A stretch of 64,000 bases of DNA, taken from NCBI RefSeq assembly GCF_001315015.1, contig NZ_CP012914.1:2414501-2478500 (forward strand). Direction: 5' to 3'. The translations under genes and the position numbers were made by a program. Source of the DNA: Azospirillum brasilense (GTDB lineage: Bacteria > Pseudomonadota > Alphaproteobacteria > Azospirillales > Azospirillaceae). Below are positions 17,115 through 25,088 of the stretch, piece after piece. Positions within the stretch are counted from its first letter, which is position 1; each line of letters starts with the position of its first letter. The notes beneath the pieces are model-generated. The model did no database searches, had not been told where the DNA came from, and saw only the letters and a list, made by a program, of their open reading frames with translations.

Positions 17115-17818
17115 GACCGCACCTCGACCGACTCCGGCGGCGGCACGGCGACCGCGCCGTCGCGCAGGGCCGCGTGGAAGAACAGCGGCGTGCAGTGCGC
17201 CGTGCAGCAATGCTGGTTGCCGACCCGGCTGTCCCGATCGTGCCGCATGTCCAGCAGCATCCAGCCGAGATCGCGGTTTCGCTGGTCGTCGGGCAGGGCG
17301 GACGGAGGAAGGTCGCCGTCCAGCAGGGCGAAATGCGCCGGAAACTCCCGCGTGCCGAAGCAGGGCTGGTGGAAGCACTGCCCCTGCGCTGCGCGGCGGT
17401 TGAACATCGAGAGATGCTTGGCCGGCGTGTCCTCCGCCCCGGCGCGGTCGGTCAGATCGAAATGGGCCTCGATGACGTAGGCAACGTCGACCAGAACGGT
17501 CGCCGCCCGCTGTTGCCGGTTCTCCGCAGCGTCCATGCGCAGGTCGTGCACGGCCCCGGCCTTCATCGCCGCGGTGACGAAGCTTTTCGGGACGAGCCCC
17601 GACACCTCATTGCGGCGGATCGACTGGAAGCGGATGGGTTTCAGAACATGGATGGCGTCGATCACCCAGCGGATGGCCGGCTTCCAGTGGATCGCCTCCA
17701 GTATTCCCCGCGCGGCCGAAGGCGTCATGATGTCGTAGGACATGCGCTCGACCTTCATCTCCGGGCGCGTGAAGCACGCCCGCTCCCCCCAGACGTGGAG
17801 TTTGACGCCGTAGGCCAT
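17111..17818 (-). CDS. cas5: Cas5c, pre-crRNA endonuclease and Cascade subunit, type I-C
   Basis: A 235-residue Cas5d/Cas5c protein. I-C systems lack Cas6, and Cas5 cuts the repeat hairpin to make crRNAs, then stays bound to the 5' handle. The N-terminus VKLHVWGERACFTRPEMKVE carries the typical Trp/Gly pattern and Tyr/His/Lys residues of the family. It is the first gene of the cas5c-cas8c-cas7-cas4-cas1-cas2 run and is separated from cas3 by 670 bases, so it may have its own promoter in the AT-rich bases just upstream (about 17825-17890). Confidence 0.95.
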   Translation of the reverse strand: MAYGVKLHVWGERACFTRPEMKVERMSYDIMTPSAARGILEAIHWKPAIRWVIDAIHVLKPIRFQSIRRNEVSGLVPKSFVTAAMKAGAVHDLRMDAAENRQQRAATVLVDVAYVIEAHFDLTDRAGAEDTPAKHLSMFNRRAAQGQCFHQPCFGTREFPAHFALLDGDLPPSALPDDQRNRDLGWMLLDMRHDRDSRVGNQHCCTAHCTPLFFHAALRDGAVAVPPPESVEVRS

Positions 17819-17957
17819 GACGCCACCTTAGTTTGTTAAGTACAATTCAAATAACAACGTCACACGTCATGCCAAAAGTGGCGTAATTGTTCTGGCAAGC
17901 CAGATTCGACGCACCTTAGCGTCAGTGTTGTGGGGTGACCGCATTCGGCCTTTTTAG

Positions 17958-18075
17958 CCCTCTCCCCTCTGGGGAGAGGGTGGCCCGCAGGGCCGGTGAG
18001 GGGGATGTGCTTTTGCCGGGCGCACCACCATGCGCATCCCCCTCACCCTGACCCTCTCCCCAGAGGGGAGAGGGG
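17958..18075. repeat. Paired palindromic intergenic element, copy A
   Basis: Two palindromes built on CCCTCTCCCCTCTGGGGAGA face each other across a variable centre. The same arrangement occurs at 37994-38112 and 57624-57744 with similar flanking motifs (GGTGAGGGGG, GGCCCTGCGGGCC). It resembles a REP/BIME-type mosaic element. Here it lies in the gap between cas5c and cas3. Confidence 0.85.
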
Positions 18076-18085
18076 ACCGCAAGCA

Positions 18086-18488
18086 CAAAGGCCGTGGCAG
18101 CGCATTGCCAAGGTTCTTGGCTTCACGCTGCAAACAGCTTATCTTCTGGCGTAGGCTAATCGCACCGTGCGCCCCCTTTCTTCTCACGGGACTGTACGAG
18201 GCTGGCTTAGGCACGTCAGCGTTGCATCCGCTGGCGTGCCAATATCTTTACGCGGACGCTTGAGCGCGTCAACAACTTCTTTAATCGATCAGACTATGGG
18301 AGGTTTGGGAGATTATGAAGGATAGATTGGACCTTGAAGCTTTGGCTGAGTTTGGGCAGTCTCGGGTGGTTGGCGCTTCAGGCGTCGTGGATTGAAATAT
18401 AATGTCCCAGCCCTCCCCATAAGGCTGTTCGATGAATGGGCGGATCTGCACGATCCGCCCTTCATTCCCGAATGATTCCTCGCGCGGC
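18086..18488. other. Rest of the cas5c-cas3 gap; possible CRISPR-repeat remnant and hairpin, no gene
   Basis: About 400 bases without a coding frame I can support. Two structures stand out. At 18386-18397 twelve bases (GTGGATTGAAA and one flanking C) match the 3' end of the CRISPR repeat in the orientation of array 2. At 18438-18460 there is a perfect hairpin with nine-base arms (GGGCGGATC and GATCCGCCC) around TGCAC, just downstream of the cas3 stop; it has no T-run and so is only a weak terminator candidate. A 27-codon plus-strand frame (MKDRLDLEALAEFGQSRVV and eight more) ends inside the repeat-like bases. Confidence 0.45.
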
Positions 18489-20804
18489 TCAAAACAAATC
18501 CAGATTTCGGAACGTCGGATCATCCCAATCCAGCCCGACGTCGGGGTGGTAGAGATCGTCGTTGACCAAGCGGACGAACTGCTCGCCAAACTCGCCCTTC
18601 CGGACGTATTCGGCCGCTCCGGCAGCGATCAGCGCGTTGCGGGCGCTGCGCGGGATTTGCACCAGATAAGGCTGCAAGGCCCGCGCGATGCCGCCCGTCT
18701 TCTCTGCCGAAACGTGATCCAGGTTCCGCAGCAAGCGCGGCACGGCGTCCGGATCGTCGGCGGGCCCGTAGGGAACGATCACCGGCACCAGGGGCGATTC
18801 GATGATGCGGAATGCCTTGGCGATGTCGGCGAAGGGGTAGTCCTGGCCCCGCTGATACAGGCGCAGCGCCTCCAGGATGCCCTTGATCGGCTCCGCCCCC
18901 TCGCCGACCAGGGCGGCGTCCAGCTCCTCCCGCCCGCGCTGCCAGTAGAGGCGCTGGAAATAGGCTCGGATGGTGTCGAGACCGAGCGGGTCGTCGTGGG
19001 TGCGCAGGATGCTGGCGGCGACCTCGGCGAACTGGCTCAGCTCCGGCGGCGGTTTGCGGTTCTCGCCCTCGGGGCTGCTGAAGACGAAGACCCGGCCCGG
19101 TTCCGGCAACTCGCCGTTGCGGTTGCAGCGGCCCGCCGCCTGGGCGATGGAGTCGAGCCCGGCCAAGGCCCGGTAGACGGTCGGGAACGAGAAATCCACC
19201 CCGGCCTCGACCAGGGAGGTGGCGACCAGACGCACCGGCGCTCCGCTCTTCAGGTCCTTGCGGATCGCCGCCAGTTCCGCCCGGCGATGGGCCGCGCACA
19301 GGCAGGTGGACAAATGGCGGGCGCTTCGGGGTTCGTTCAGCCCGTTGGCGACCTGACGCAGCAGATCGCGCGCGTGCCGCCGGTTGTTGACGATGCACAG
19401 GACCTGACGCTCCGCCCGCAGGCGCTCCGCCAGTTCCTCGTCGCCGAGCGGTTCCCTGATGCGCTCGACCGTCACCCGCTTCAGCCGCCGGTACAGCCCC
19501 TGAGGGTCGGGCGCCAGTTCCCGAACTCTCTCCAGCCCGCCCTTGAAGCCGGAGTCGACGGTCACCGCCGGCTGGGTGGCGGTGCAGAGAACCACCGAGG
19601 TCCGGTAGCCGCGCGCCAGTTCCCGCAAGGCCTCCAGGCAGGGCAGAAGGTACTTCAGGGGAAGGGTCTGCGCCTCGTCCAGGATCACCACCGACCCGGC
19701 GATGGCGTGCAGTTTGCGGCAGGGCGAGGTGCGGTTGGAGAACAGGCTCTCAAAGAACTGCACCGCCGTGGTGACGACGATGGGCCGGTCCCAGTTCTCG
19801 GCGGCGCGGCGCAGCTTCGCGATGCCATCGCGTCCCTCCTCCTCCGAATCGTCCGCGGCGCGTTTCCCCTTGTCCGGTCCCGGGCCGAAATCGAAGCCGC
19901 TGTGGTGTTCCTGAACGGCGTCGCGGTCGCCCAGCGCCGTCCGGAAGACATCGGCGGTCTGCTCGACGATGGAGGTGAAGGGAATGACGTAGATGACCCG
20001 GCGCAGATTGTGCCGCTCCGCATGATCCAGCGCGAAGGCCAACGAGGCCAGCGTCTTGCCGCCACCGGTCGGCACCGTGAGGGAGAACAGGCCGGGCGCC
20101 TGTTCCGAACCAGCCCTGGCCGCCGCCAGCACCTCCGCCCGCAGGGCGTTGACCGGCCCGCTCTCCCCTTCGAATCGGGACAGGTGGCGGTCGAGCCGCC
20201 CGCGCAAATCCCCGATGGTCAGCGGGCAACCGCGATCGACCTCCTCCTTCCGGAATTCGGCGTAGAAGCGCTCCGTTTCCAGGCGGTCGGCATCGATCAG
20301 GCAGGAGAACAGCATCCGAATCAGGAAGGGGAGAGAAAAGCTGTGCGAGAACCCTTCCGACAGGACGGGAGCGGACAGGTCGGCGCCGGCCGGCGCCACG
20401 TCCTGCTCCGGCTCCAGGCGGTGCGGACGGCACCCGGCCAGCCGATCGTTCAGGGAGGACAGGCCTCCACCGGGAATGCGCCCGTTGGCGAGGCCGGCGT
20501 GATGCCCCGCGATCCCGAAGGCCATCATGCGCCCGAGAACCGGGCCATAGCGTTCGGCTGCGATCACCGCCCCGGCGGTGGAGTGATCGACGCCGGGTCC
20601 CAGCCCGCGGATGTAGGCTTGAAACGCCGGGTTCGCCTTGCCGGCGTCGTGCAGAGCGCCCATGGCCTCCGCCACGCCCCCGCCGCCGAACGGTGCTGCC
20701 AATTCGGCGGCTTTGCTGGCGACGGCCTTCAAATGGTCAGCCAGAGGTTCCCAGGCATCCTCGCTTTGGCCGAAGACAGAATGAGCATGCACGTTTTTCG
20801 CCAT
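18489..20804 (-). CDS. cas3: CRISPR-associated nuclease-helicase Cas3, type I-C
   Basis: A 771-residue Cas3 that degrades target DNA after Cascade binding. The N-terminal HD nuclease is visible with LHDAGKANPAF (His52-Asp53), GHHAG (His101-His102) and DADR near residue 171. The superfamily 2 helicase has Walker A PTGGGKT at 245-251, DEAQ at 376-379 and the motif VI region AQAAGRCNRNG. All key residues are present. It is the first cas gene on the strand, with an AT-rich upstream region. It differs from many I-C operons in being separated from cas5c by a 670-base gap that contains a palindromic element. Confidence 0.96.
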   Translation of the reverse strand: MAKNVHAHSVFGQSEDAWEPLADHLKAVASKAAELAAPFGGGGVAEAMGALHDAGKANPAFQAYIRGLGPGVDHSTAGAVIAAERYGPVLGRMMAFGIAGHHAGLANGRIPGGGLSSLNDRLAGCRPHRLEPEQDVAPAGADLSAPVLSEGFSHSFSLPFLIRMLFSCLIDADRLETERFYAEFRKEEVDRGCPLTIGDLRGRLDRHLSRFEGESGPVNALRAEVLAAARAGSEQAPGLFSLTVPTGGGKTLASLAFALDHAERHNLRRVIYVIPFTSIVEQTADVFRTALGDRDAVQEHHSGFDFGPGPDKGKRAADDSEEEGRDGIAKLRRAAENWDRPIVVTTAVQFFESLFSNRTSPCRKLHAIAGSVVILDEAQTLPLKYLLPCLEALRELARGYRTSVVLCTATQPAVTVDSGFKGGLERVRELAPDPQGLYRRLKRVTVERIREPLGDEELAERLRAERQVLCIVNNRRHARDLLRQVANGLNEPRSARHLSTCLCAAHRRAELAAIRKDLKSGAPVRLVATSLVEAGVDFSFPTVYRALAGLDSIAQAAGRCNRNGELPEPGRVFVFSSPEGENRKPPPELSQFAEVAASILRTHDDPLGLDTIRAYFQRLYWQRGREELDAALVGEGAEPIKGILEALRLYQRGQDYPFADIAKAFRIIESPLVPVIVPYGPADDPDAVPRLLRNLDHVSAEKTGGIARALQPYLVQIPRSARNALIAAGAAEYVRKGEFGEQFVRLVNDDLYHPDVGLDWDDPTFRNLDLF

Positions 20805-20809
20805 GTTCT

Positions 20810-20880
20810 CCCCGTCAACTAGCCTAGTAATTTATTTAATAATCTTTAAATCAACCAAAAGGAAACTTCCAGGGAGTTTT
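20810..20880 (-). promoter_or_regulatory. Putative promoter region of cas3
   Basis: The roughly 60 bases ahead of the cas3 ATG are strongly AT-rich in a GC-rich genome (GATTATTAAATAAATTACTA on the minus strand), with a plausible GGGGAG ribosome-binding site near the start codon. This fits a promoter for the cas operon. I cannot assign exact -35/-10 boxes. Confidence 0.5.
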
Positions 20881-21339
20881 TCCATCGGAATATGGGCTTC
20901 GCCTGTGGGCCGTCGGCAGATGAGCATCACTGCGAACCATTCCGGGAGCCGGTCGAGCCCGTGACTTCGGGATGGGATGACCAGCTGCCACGCCACGGCG
21001 GTTGGGTCACCTTAAAGGCGGTTACGCCCGGACATATCCGATCAAAGACAGATCGATCACAGGTCTTCTTCGAGCACACACGGGCTTGAATCCGTCGTGC
21101 GCCAAGGTCCGCTTGCCTCGGCCGGAGCGGCAGTCGAGGCATGGCCTCCTCCCAACGGAATGGACAGCGGTTCGGGCGGTCGTTCGCTCGGCCCGTTAAG
21201 GACTTTTGTTCGGGAGAGGGGTGCGGTTGAGTGTCGGAAGAGGATAAGGATCGTCGTAATCGTCAAGGCTGAGGAACGGGTTCCGCTTTCCCCATCTGGG
21301 AGCACATGGCGCCCGCCGATGTGCAAACGGTGGGCGGAA
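20881..21339. other. Gap between cas3 and the array 2 leader block, no intact gene
   Basis: About 460 bases with no frame I can support on either strand. Composition is mixed and moderate in GC, with several short frames that look accidental. It may be decayed sequence left from the rearrangement that placed array 2 here, but no recognisable protein fragment was found apart from the cas2 remnant that follows. Confidence 0.4.
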
Positions 21340-21420
21340 CACTGATCGGTGTCGAGGCGGCCTGCCGTATCGAGCACAGGGTGTCAAACCGGTGCTGGAT
21401 TTCGGCGACGCGTTGGTTTT
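21340..21420 (+). pseudogene. Broken 3' remnant of cas2 ahead of array 2
   Basis: The plus strand reads LIGVEAACRIEH, then after a one-base shift GVKPVLDFGDALVF, which parallels HLGANAARRIEH and GAKPVLDLGGALIF at the end of the intact Cas2 encoded at 12280-12570. The TGA stop of the intact gene is replaced by AAA, so the frame is broken both internally and at its end. Only about the last 27 codons are recognisable. The remnant is followed by a leader copy and an array, the same order as at cas2-leader-array 1, showing that array 2 came from a copy of that block. Confidence 0.82.
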
Positions 21421-21594
21421 TAAATCGGTGCGAACCGGAAGCGGACATGAAACCCCCGAGGGGTTCGCACATCATTCTCATCAATGACTTGTACGGTTCC
21501 GACATCGAGATGGCCGCTTCTCGATTCGCTCCCGATGGAGGTTCGCGCCCGTTGGGGGATTATGGGTTGTTGAACAAGTGCATAAAGATGAGGA
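21421..21594 (+). promoter_or_regulatory. Leader of CRISPR array 2
   Basis: The sequence between the cas2 remnant and the first array 2 repeat is the reverse-oriented counterpart of the array 1 leader, with roughly four in five bases identical by eye. The best-kept block is TCGGTGCGAACCGGAAGCGG and what follows, including the hairpin at 21449-21467 (AAACCCCCGAGGGGTT core). The repeat-proximal bases CAAGTGCATAAAGATGAGGA are identical in both leaders. Conservation suggests it can still drive transcription and perhaps spacer insertion. Confidence 0.85.
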
Positions 21595-22096
21595 GTCGCC
21601 CTCCGTGCGAGGGCGTGGATTGAAACAGCGAAAACTGGTTCCGCAGTCCAAACTCGGACGGTCGCCCTCCGTGCGAGGGCGTGGATTGAAACGCCAGGAC
21701 CTCGCCGACAATCGGGTGGCCGAGATCGTCGCCCTCCGTGCGAGGGCGTGGATTGAAACTGCCCCATGAAGATGGGCTCCAGGGCGGGCTTGAGGTCGCC
21801 CTCCGTGCGAGGGCGTGGATTGAAACAGCACGAAGGCCGCCGGCTCGGCGATGCCGACATGCGGTCGCCCTCCGTGCGAGGGCGTGGATTGAAACCCGCT
21901 GGCGTCCAGTGCCTCAAGCCAGTAGTAGCGGTCGCCCTCCGTGCGAGGGCGTGGATTGAAACTCGACGACCTCGATGGCCGGTTTGAAGCCGTCCTCGTC
22001 GCCCTCCGTGCGAGGGCGTGGATTGAAACCGTCCGCGTCCGCTTGGTCAGAGCGGGCGCGGCGGGTCGCCCTCCGTGCGAGGGCCTGGATTGAAAC
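21595..22096 (+). CRISPR. CRISPR array 2, type I-C, 8 repeats
   Basis: Repeats of 32 bases start at 21595, 21661, 21728, 21795, 21864, 21931, 21998 and 22065, with seven spacers of 34-37 bases. On the plus strand they begin GTCGCCCTCCGTGCGAGG and end GGATTGAAAC, so transcription is rightward, away from cas3. All carry the TCCGTG variant found only in the three oldest full repeats of array 1. The last repeat has one change (GGGCCTGG for GGGCGTGG), as expected for the aged distal end. No spacer is shared with array 1 by eye. Confidence 0.98.
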
Positions 22097-22328
22097 AGAT
22101 TATTACTATTTCGAATGCTTTGAATCGGGCCATCTTTATCATAGAACCCAAGTCACGCTAGTTCGGATGGACCCTGATTTCTCAGAACATCAACAAAGAC
22201 TGCCCAAGCGTGACCCGACATAAGCGGCTTCGTCACTGGGAGATGGCCCTGACGGCGAAGTTTTGACGGAGCAGCACCATGGGGCCGATCCCGCAGCCCC
22301 GATCGATTGTCCTGCCCTCGCGCCGGTT
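22097..22328. other. Region after array 2, no gene seen
   Basis: About 230 bases, AT-richer than the flanks in the first half. A short open frame from the last repeat (reading FECFESGHLYHRTQVTLVRM) has no start or relatives I recognise. It could be the trailer of the array or decayed sequence. Confidence 0.4.
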
Positions 22329-23219
22329 CTATTCATAAACGGCGTTTCTGACATCGGTCGGAAACGCCCCAGCCATGCCTTCGAACGCGGTGTTTGTCAG
22401 GGCAACCACCGAGAGGCCGTTCTTGCGGTCGATGAACCAGGAATGGCCGTAGGCACCGCCCCATTGCAGCGTGCCAGCGGCCTGCGGTGTGCCCGTCAAT
22501 GCCGGATCGTCCAGCACCGCCCAGCCATAGCCGAAGCCCCAACCCGGCCCCTGCGTTTGCGCCGTCGCGCCGACCTGATCATGGACCATCAGCCCGACCG
22601 TCTCGGGCTTCAGGATCGGCCCACCCCCGGTGCGGATGGCTTCGAGAAACCGGAGAACATCCGAAGCCGTCCCAGCCATGCCCGCACCGCCCGATGGATA
22701 GGAACTGGCGTCGAAAATTCGCGACGGCGCGAAGGTTGCGGCAAGCCCCATCAGCGGAACCGCCATCCCGTCCGTCATCGGCACCGGTTCCGGATTGCCG
22801 TCCGCATAGGCCTTGGCGAGCCGGGAGGGCGCGTGCACCGGGAAGCCAGTGTCGTCGATGCCGAGCGAGTAGCGCCAGCCTGTGCCGGGGGCGAAATGCA
22901 ACGGTGCGGCCGACAGGCGGGCGAGGCTCTCCTCCAGCGAAAGACCCGGTTGGTCAAGTCCGTCCGAGACGTTCAGCCTGTGATAGGGACCCTCCGCCGG
23001 TTCGCGGAAGGCATAGCCGAGCCCCGATGTATGGGTCAGCAACTGGCGGATGGTGATGTCCGGGATCGAACCGTCCGGCAACGTCGGGCGAAAGTCCGGC
23101 AGCCAGCGCGCAACGGGCGCGTCGAGATCCAGCCGCCCGTTCTCCGCCAGACGCATGGCGGCCGCGGTCACGAACGGCTTGGTGACGGAGGCAAGGCGGA
23201 AGATCGCATCCTCGCGCAT
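22329..23219 (-). CDS. Beta-lactamase-related serine hydrolase, probably 5'-truncated
   Basis: A class C beta-lactamase-like serine hydrolase (PF00144). The nucleophile motif SVTK is in FRLASVTKPFVTAAA, the Tyr motif is in GWRYSLGIDD, and the C-terminal GGAYGHSWFIDR completes the fold. From the first available ATG only about ten residues precede SVTK. The same frame upstream of that ATG still reads family-like sequence (GTVVLVAKDGRIVYHRAAG), but it has no start codon and runs into a stop 27 bases after the solute-binding gene ends. The normal N-terminal 40-50 residues are therefore missing or untranslated, so the gene is likely non-functional. Confidence 0.75.
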   Translation of the reverse strand: MREDAIFRLASVTKPFVTAAAMRLAENGRLDLDAPVARWLPDFRPTLPDGSIPDITIRQLLTHTSGLGYAFREPAEGPYHRLNVSDGLDQPGLSLEESLARLSAAPLHFAPGTGWRYSLGIDDTGFPVHAPSRLAKAYADGNPEPVPMTDGMAVPLMGLAATFAPSRIFDASSYPSGGAGMAGTASDVLRFLEAIRTGGGPILKPETVGLMVHDQVGATAQTQGPGWGFGYGWAVLDDPALTGTPQAAGTLQWGGAYGHSWFIDRKNGLSVVALTNTAFEGMAGAFPTDVRNAVYE

Positions 23220-23330
23220 TTCGGTGCCCGCCTCTCGATCGGCATGGCCCGCGGCACGGTGGTAAACGATCCTGCCGTCCTTCGCGACCAGGACGACGGT
23301 GCCGAAGCGGCATCGCGCGTAGCGTACGCT

Positions 23331-24080
23331 CTACCGCTCCCACCGGCGGACGATGGCGTCGATGGTGCCGTCCCGCTTGAGCTTTTCGTAGGCCGCCTGC
23401 AACCGCTCGGCCTTTTCCGCCCGCAATTTGGGGACGGATATGTAGCGCGGCACCATGGCCAGCGGCGTGGGCAGGATCTTGACCGACCCCGTCCGGCCCT
23501 CGCTGTCGGCCAAGTATCGAAGCACCTGCAAGTCGCCGGCGATGGCGTCGACGCGGCCGAGAAGCAGGCGGCGGAAGGACACGACGTTGCTGCTGCTGCG
23601 GACCTTCTCGAACAGGGACGATTTGTCGAACTCGGGGGTGTACTCGAAGCCGTCGACGACGCCGATCCGCAGACCACGCAGATCGTCGATGCCTGTGTAG
23701 GTGATCTCCGAATTGCTGCGGACCATGAGCACGGTCGCGCCGACACGGTAGGGTCCGATCAGATGGCCACGCTCCAACCGGCGCGGCGACGTGAAGAATT
23801 GGAAGGCGACATCCACCGCGTTCTCGTCGTGCGCGCGGACCACTTCCGGCCAAGCCATGGGGCGATGAACCGGATAGACGCCGATGTCCTTCAGCATGGC
23901 ATCGACGATCTCCGTGTCCATTCCCGTGCGTTTGCCGCGCTCGGTGAAGTTGTACGGCGGGAAATAGTCCTCGGACGCGACCGTCCAGTTTTCCGCGCGC
24001 GCCGGGGCCGAAGCCAGAATCAAGGCGACGACCAGCAACCGCGCCACCCCCGCCAAACACACGCGCACCGTCGTCCTCAT
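23331..24080 (-). CDS. Periplasmic amino-acid-type solute-binding protein (SBP family 3)
   Basis: About 249 residues with a signal peptide (LLVVALILASAPARA) and the bacterial extracellular solute-binding family 3 fold: WTVASEDYFPPYNFTERGK, GMDTEIVDAMLKDIGV and GLRIGVVDGFEYTPEF. It looks like a free-standing binding protein, because no ABC permease or ATPase gene is adjacent. The start MRTTVRVCLAG was preferred over an ATG nine codons upstream. Its stop sits directly against the truncated serine hydrolase, which suggests a deletion joint between them. The ligand is not predictable. Confidence 0.82.
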   Translation of the reverse strand: MRTTVRVCLAGVARLLVVALILASAPARAENWTVASEDYFPPYNFTERGKRTGMDTEIVDAMLKDIGVYPVHRPMAWPEVVRAHDENAVDVAFQFFTSPRRLERGHLIGPYRVGATVLMVRSNSEITYTGIDDLRGLRIGVVDGFEYTPEFDKSSLFEKVRSSSNVVSFRRLLLGRVDAIAGDLQVLRYLADSEGRTGSVKILPTPLAMVPRYISVPKLRAEKAERLQAAYEKLKRDGTIDAIVRRWER

Positions 24081-24199
24081 CAACCCTCTCCGCTCACATC
24101 CCGACATCGCCTGTCGCCGGGCACCGCGTACAGGGCAATCCGGTCGCCCTCAATGGGAAAAGAGCCGACGGGTGTGATATCGCATCGGAGACGGCGGAA

Positions 24200-24231
24200 G
24201 GGACCGGCCCCCCATGGAGGGAGCCGGTCCC
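24200..24231 (-). terminator. Hairpin downstream of ribB
   Basis: A strong inverted repeat (GGGACCGGC and GCCGGTCCC arms, extended by CCC/GGG pairs) begins about 15 bases past the ribB stop. The T-run is poor (TTCC), so it is a terminator-like hairpin rather than a textbook intrinsic terminator. Confidence 0.6.
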
Positions 24232-24245
24232 ACTCACCACACCGG

Positions 24246-24941
24246 TCAGGCGGCGGCGCGCAAACGCATCGCCCCGACCAGATCCTCGATGGTCACCACC
24301 GGCATGCCGTGACGCTCGGCGAAGGCCACCAGCTCGGGCAGACGGGCCATGGTGCCGTCGGGGTTCATCACCTCGCACAGCACTCCCGCCGGACGGCGCC
24401 CGGCCAGGGTGGTCAGCTCGATGGTCGCCTCGGTGTGGCCGCGCCGCGCCGCCAAGCCCCCGGCGTGCGCGCGGATCGGGAAGACGTGGCCGGGCCGGGC
24501 GAGGTCCTCCGGCCGGCAGCCGTCGGCGATGGCGGTGCGGATGGTGGTCACCCGGTCCGCCGCCGACACGCCGGTGGACACGCCCTCCCGCGCCTCGATG
24601 GAGACGGTGAAGGCGGTGCCGAAGCGCGCCGTGTTGCTGCCAACCATGGGCGGCAGGTCGAGGCGGCGCGCGTCGGCGTCGGTCAGGATCAGGCAGACGA
24701 TCCCCGACCCTTCGCGGATCAGCAGAGCCATCTGCTCGGCGGTGATGGTTTCGGCGGCGTAGATCACGTCGCCCTCGTTCTCGCGGTCCTCGTCATCCAC
24801 GACGACGACCCCGCCACCCTGGCGGATGGCCTCCACGGCGCGGATCACCCGTTCCTCGGCGGTGCCGAAGCGGTCGAGAAGGCCGGCGGAGGATGTGGAG
24901 GAAAGCGGGTTGCTGGCAAAGGTCTGATTCACGGTTCTCAC
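24246..24941 (-). CDS. ribB: 3,4-dihydroxy-2-butanone-4-phosphate synthase
   Basis: A 231-residue RibB, which converts ribulose 5-phosphate to the four-carbon precursor of riboflavin. The signature [16 protein letters not shown] carries the acidic metal ligands; [30 protein letters not shown] and [14 protein letters not shown] are the other conserved blocks with the catalytic His and Glu. The protein has no GTP cyclohydrolase II (RibA) extension. It is monocistronic here, preceded by an FMN riboswitch and followed by a hairpin, so it is set to respond to FMN level independently of other rib genes. Confidence 0.95.
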   Translation of the reverse strand: MRTVNQTFASNPLSSTSSAGLLDRFGTAEERVIRAVEAIRQGGGVVVVDDEDRENEGDVIYAAETITAEQMALLIREGSGIVCLILTDADARRLDLPPMVGSNTARFGTAFTVSIEAREGVSTGVSAADRVTTIRTAIADGCRPEDLARPGHVFPIRAHAGGLAARRGHTEATIELTTLAGRRPAGVLCEVMNPDGTMARLPELVAFAERHGMPVVTIEDLVGAMRLRAAA

Positions 24942-25088
24942 TCCGGTTGGGGCGAGCCTGAATCAGGGCGCAAAGAGACATCCGGCGGCGCGCGGGATGC
25001 CCCGCGCGGACCGCCGTCGCAGGCCACCGCACGCGCCCCACGCGCCACGCCAGGCGCGACGCGCGGACCACGGTCGATGACCGGCTCG

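Noticed and set aside
14304-17480. Plus-strand open frame of over 1000 codons opposite cas7, cas8c and part of cas5c
   Set aside because: Low-complexity Val/Ala/Gly/Arg composition and complete coverage of recognised cas genes on the other strand; a shadow frame.
18281-18589. Minus-strand frame of about 100 codons at the cas3 3' end
   Set aside because: It overlaps the cas3 coding region in another frame, has no ribosome-binding site and no family resemblance, and crosses the hairpin.
20892-21377. Several short frames between cas3 and array 2, considered as a small accessory gene
   Set aside because: No frame has a good start site or codon pattern like its neighbours, and none resembles a known anti-CRISPR or Cas accessory protein.
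21306-21623. Plus-strand frame of 105 codons across the array 2 leader, considered as a gene
   Set aside because: It runs through the cas2 remnant, the leader and the first repeat; the counterpart frame at array 1 is equally accidental.
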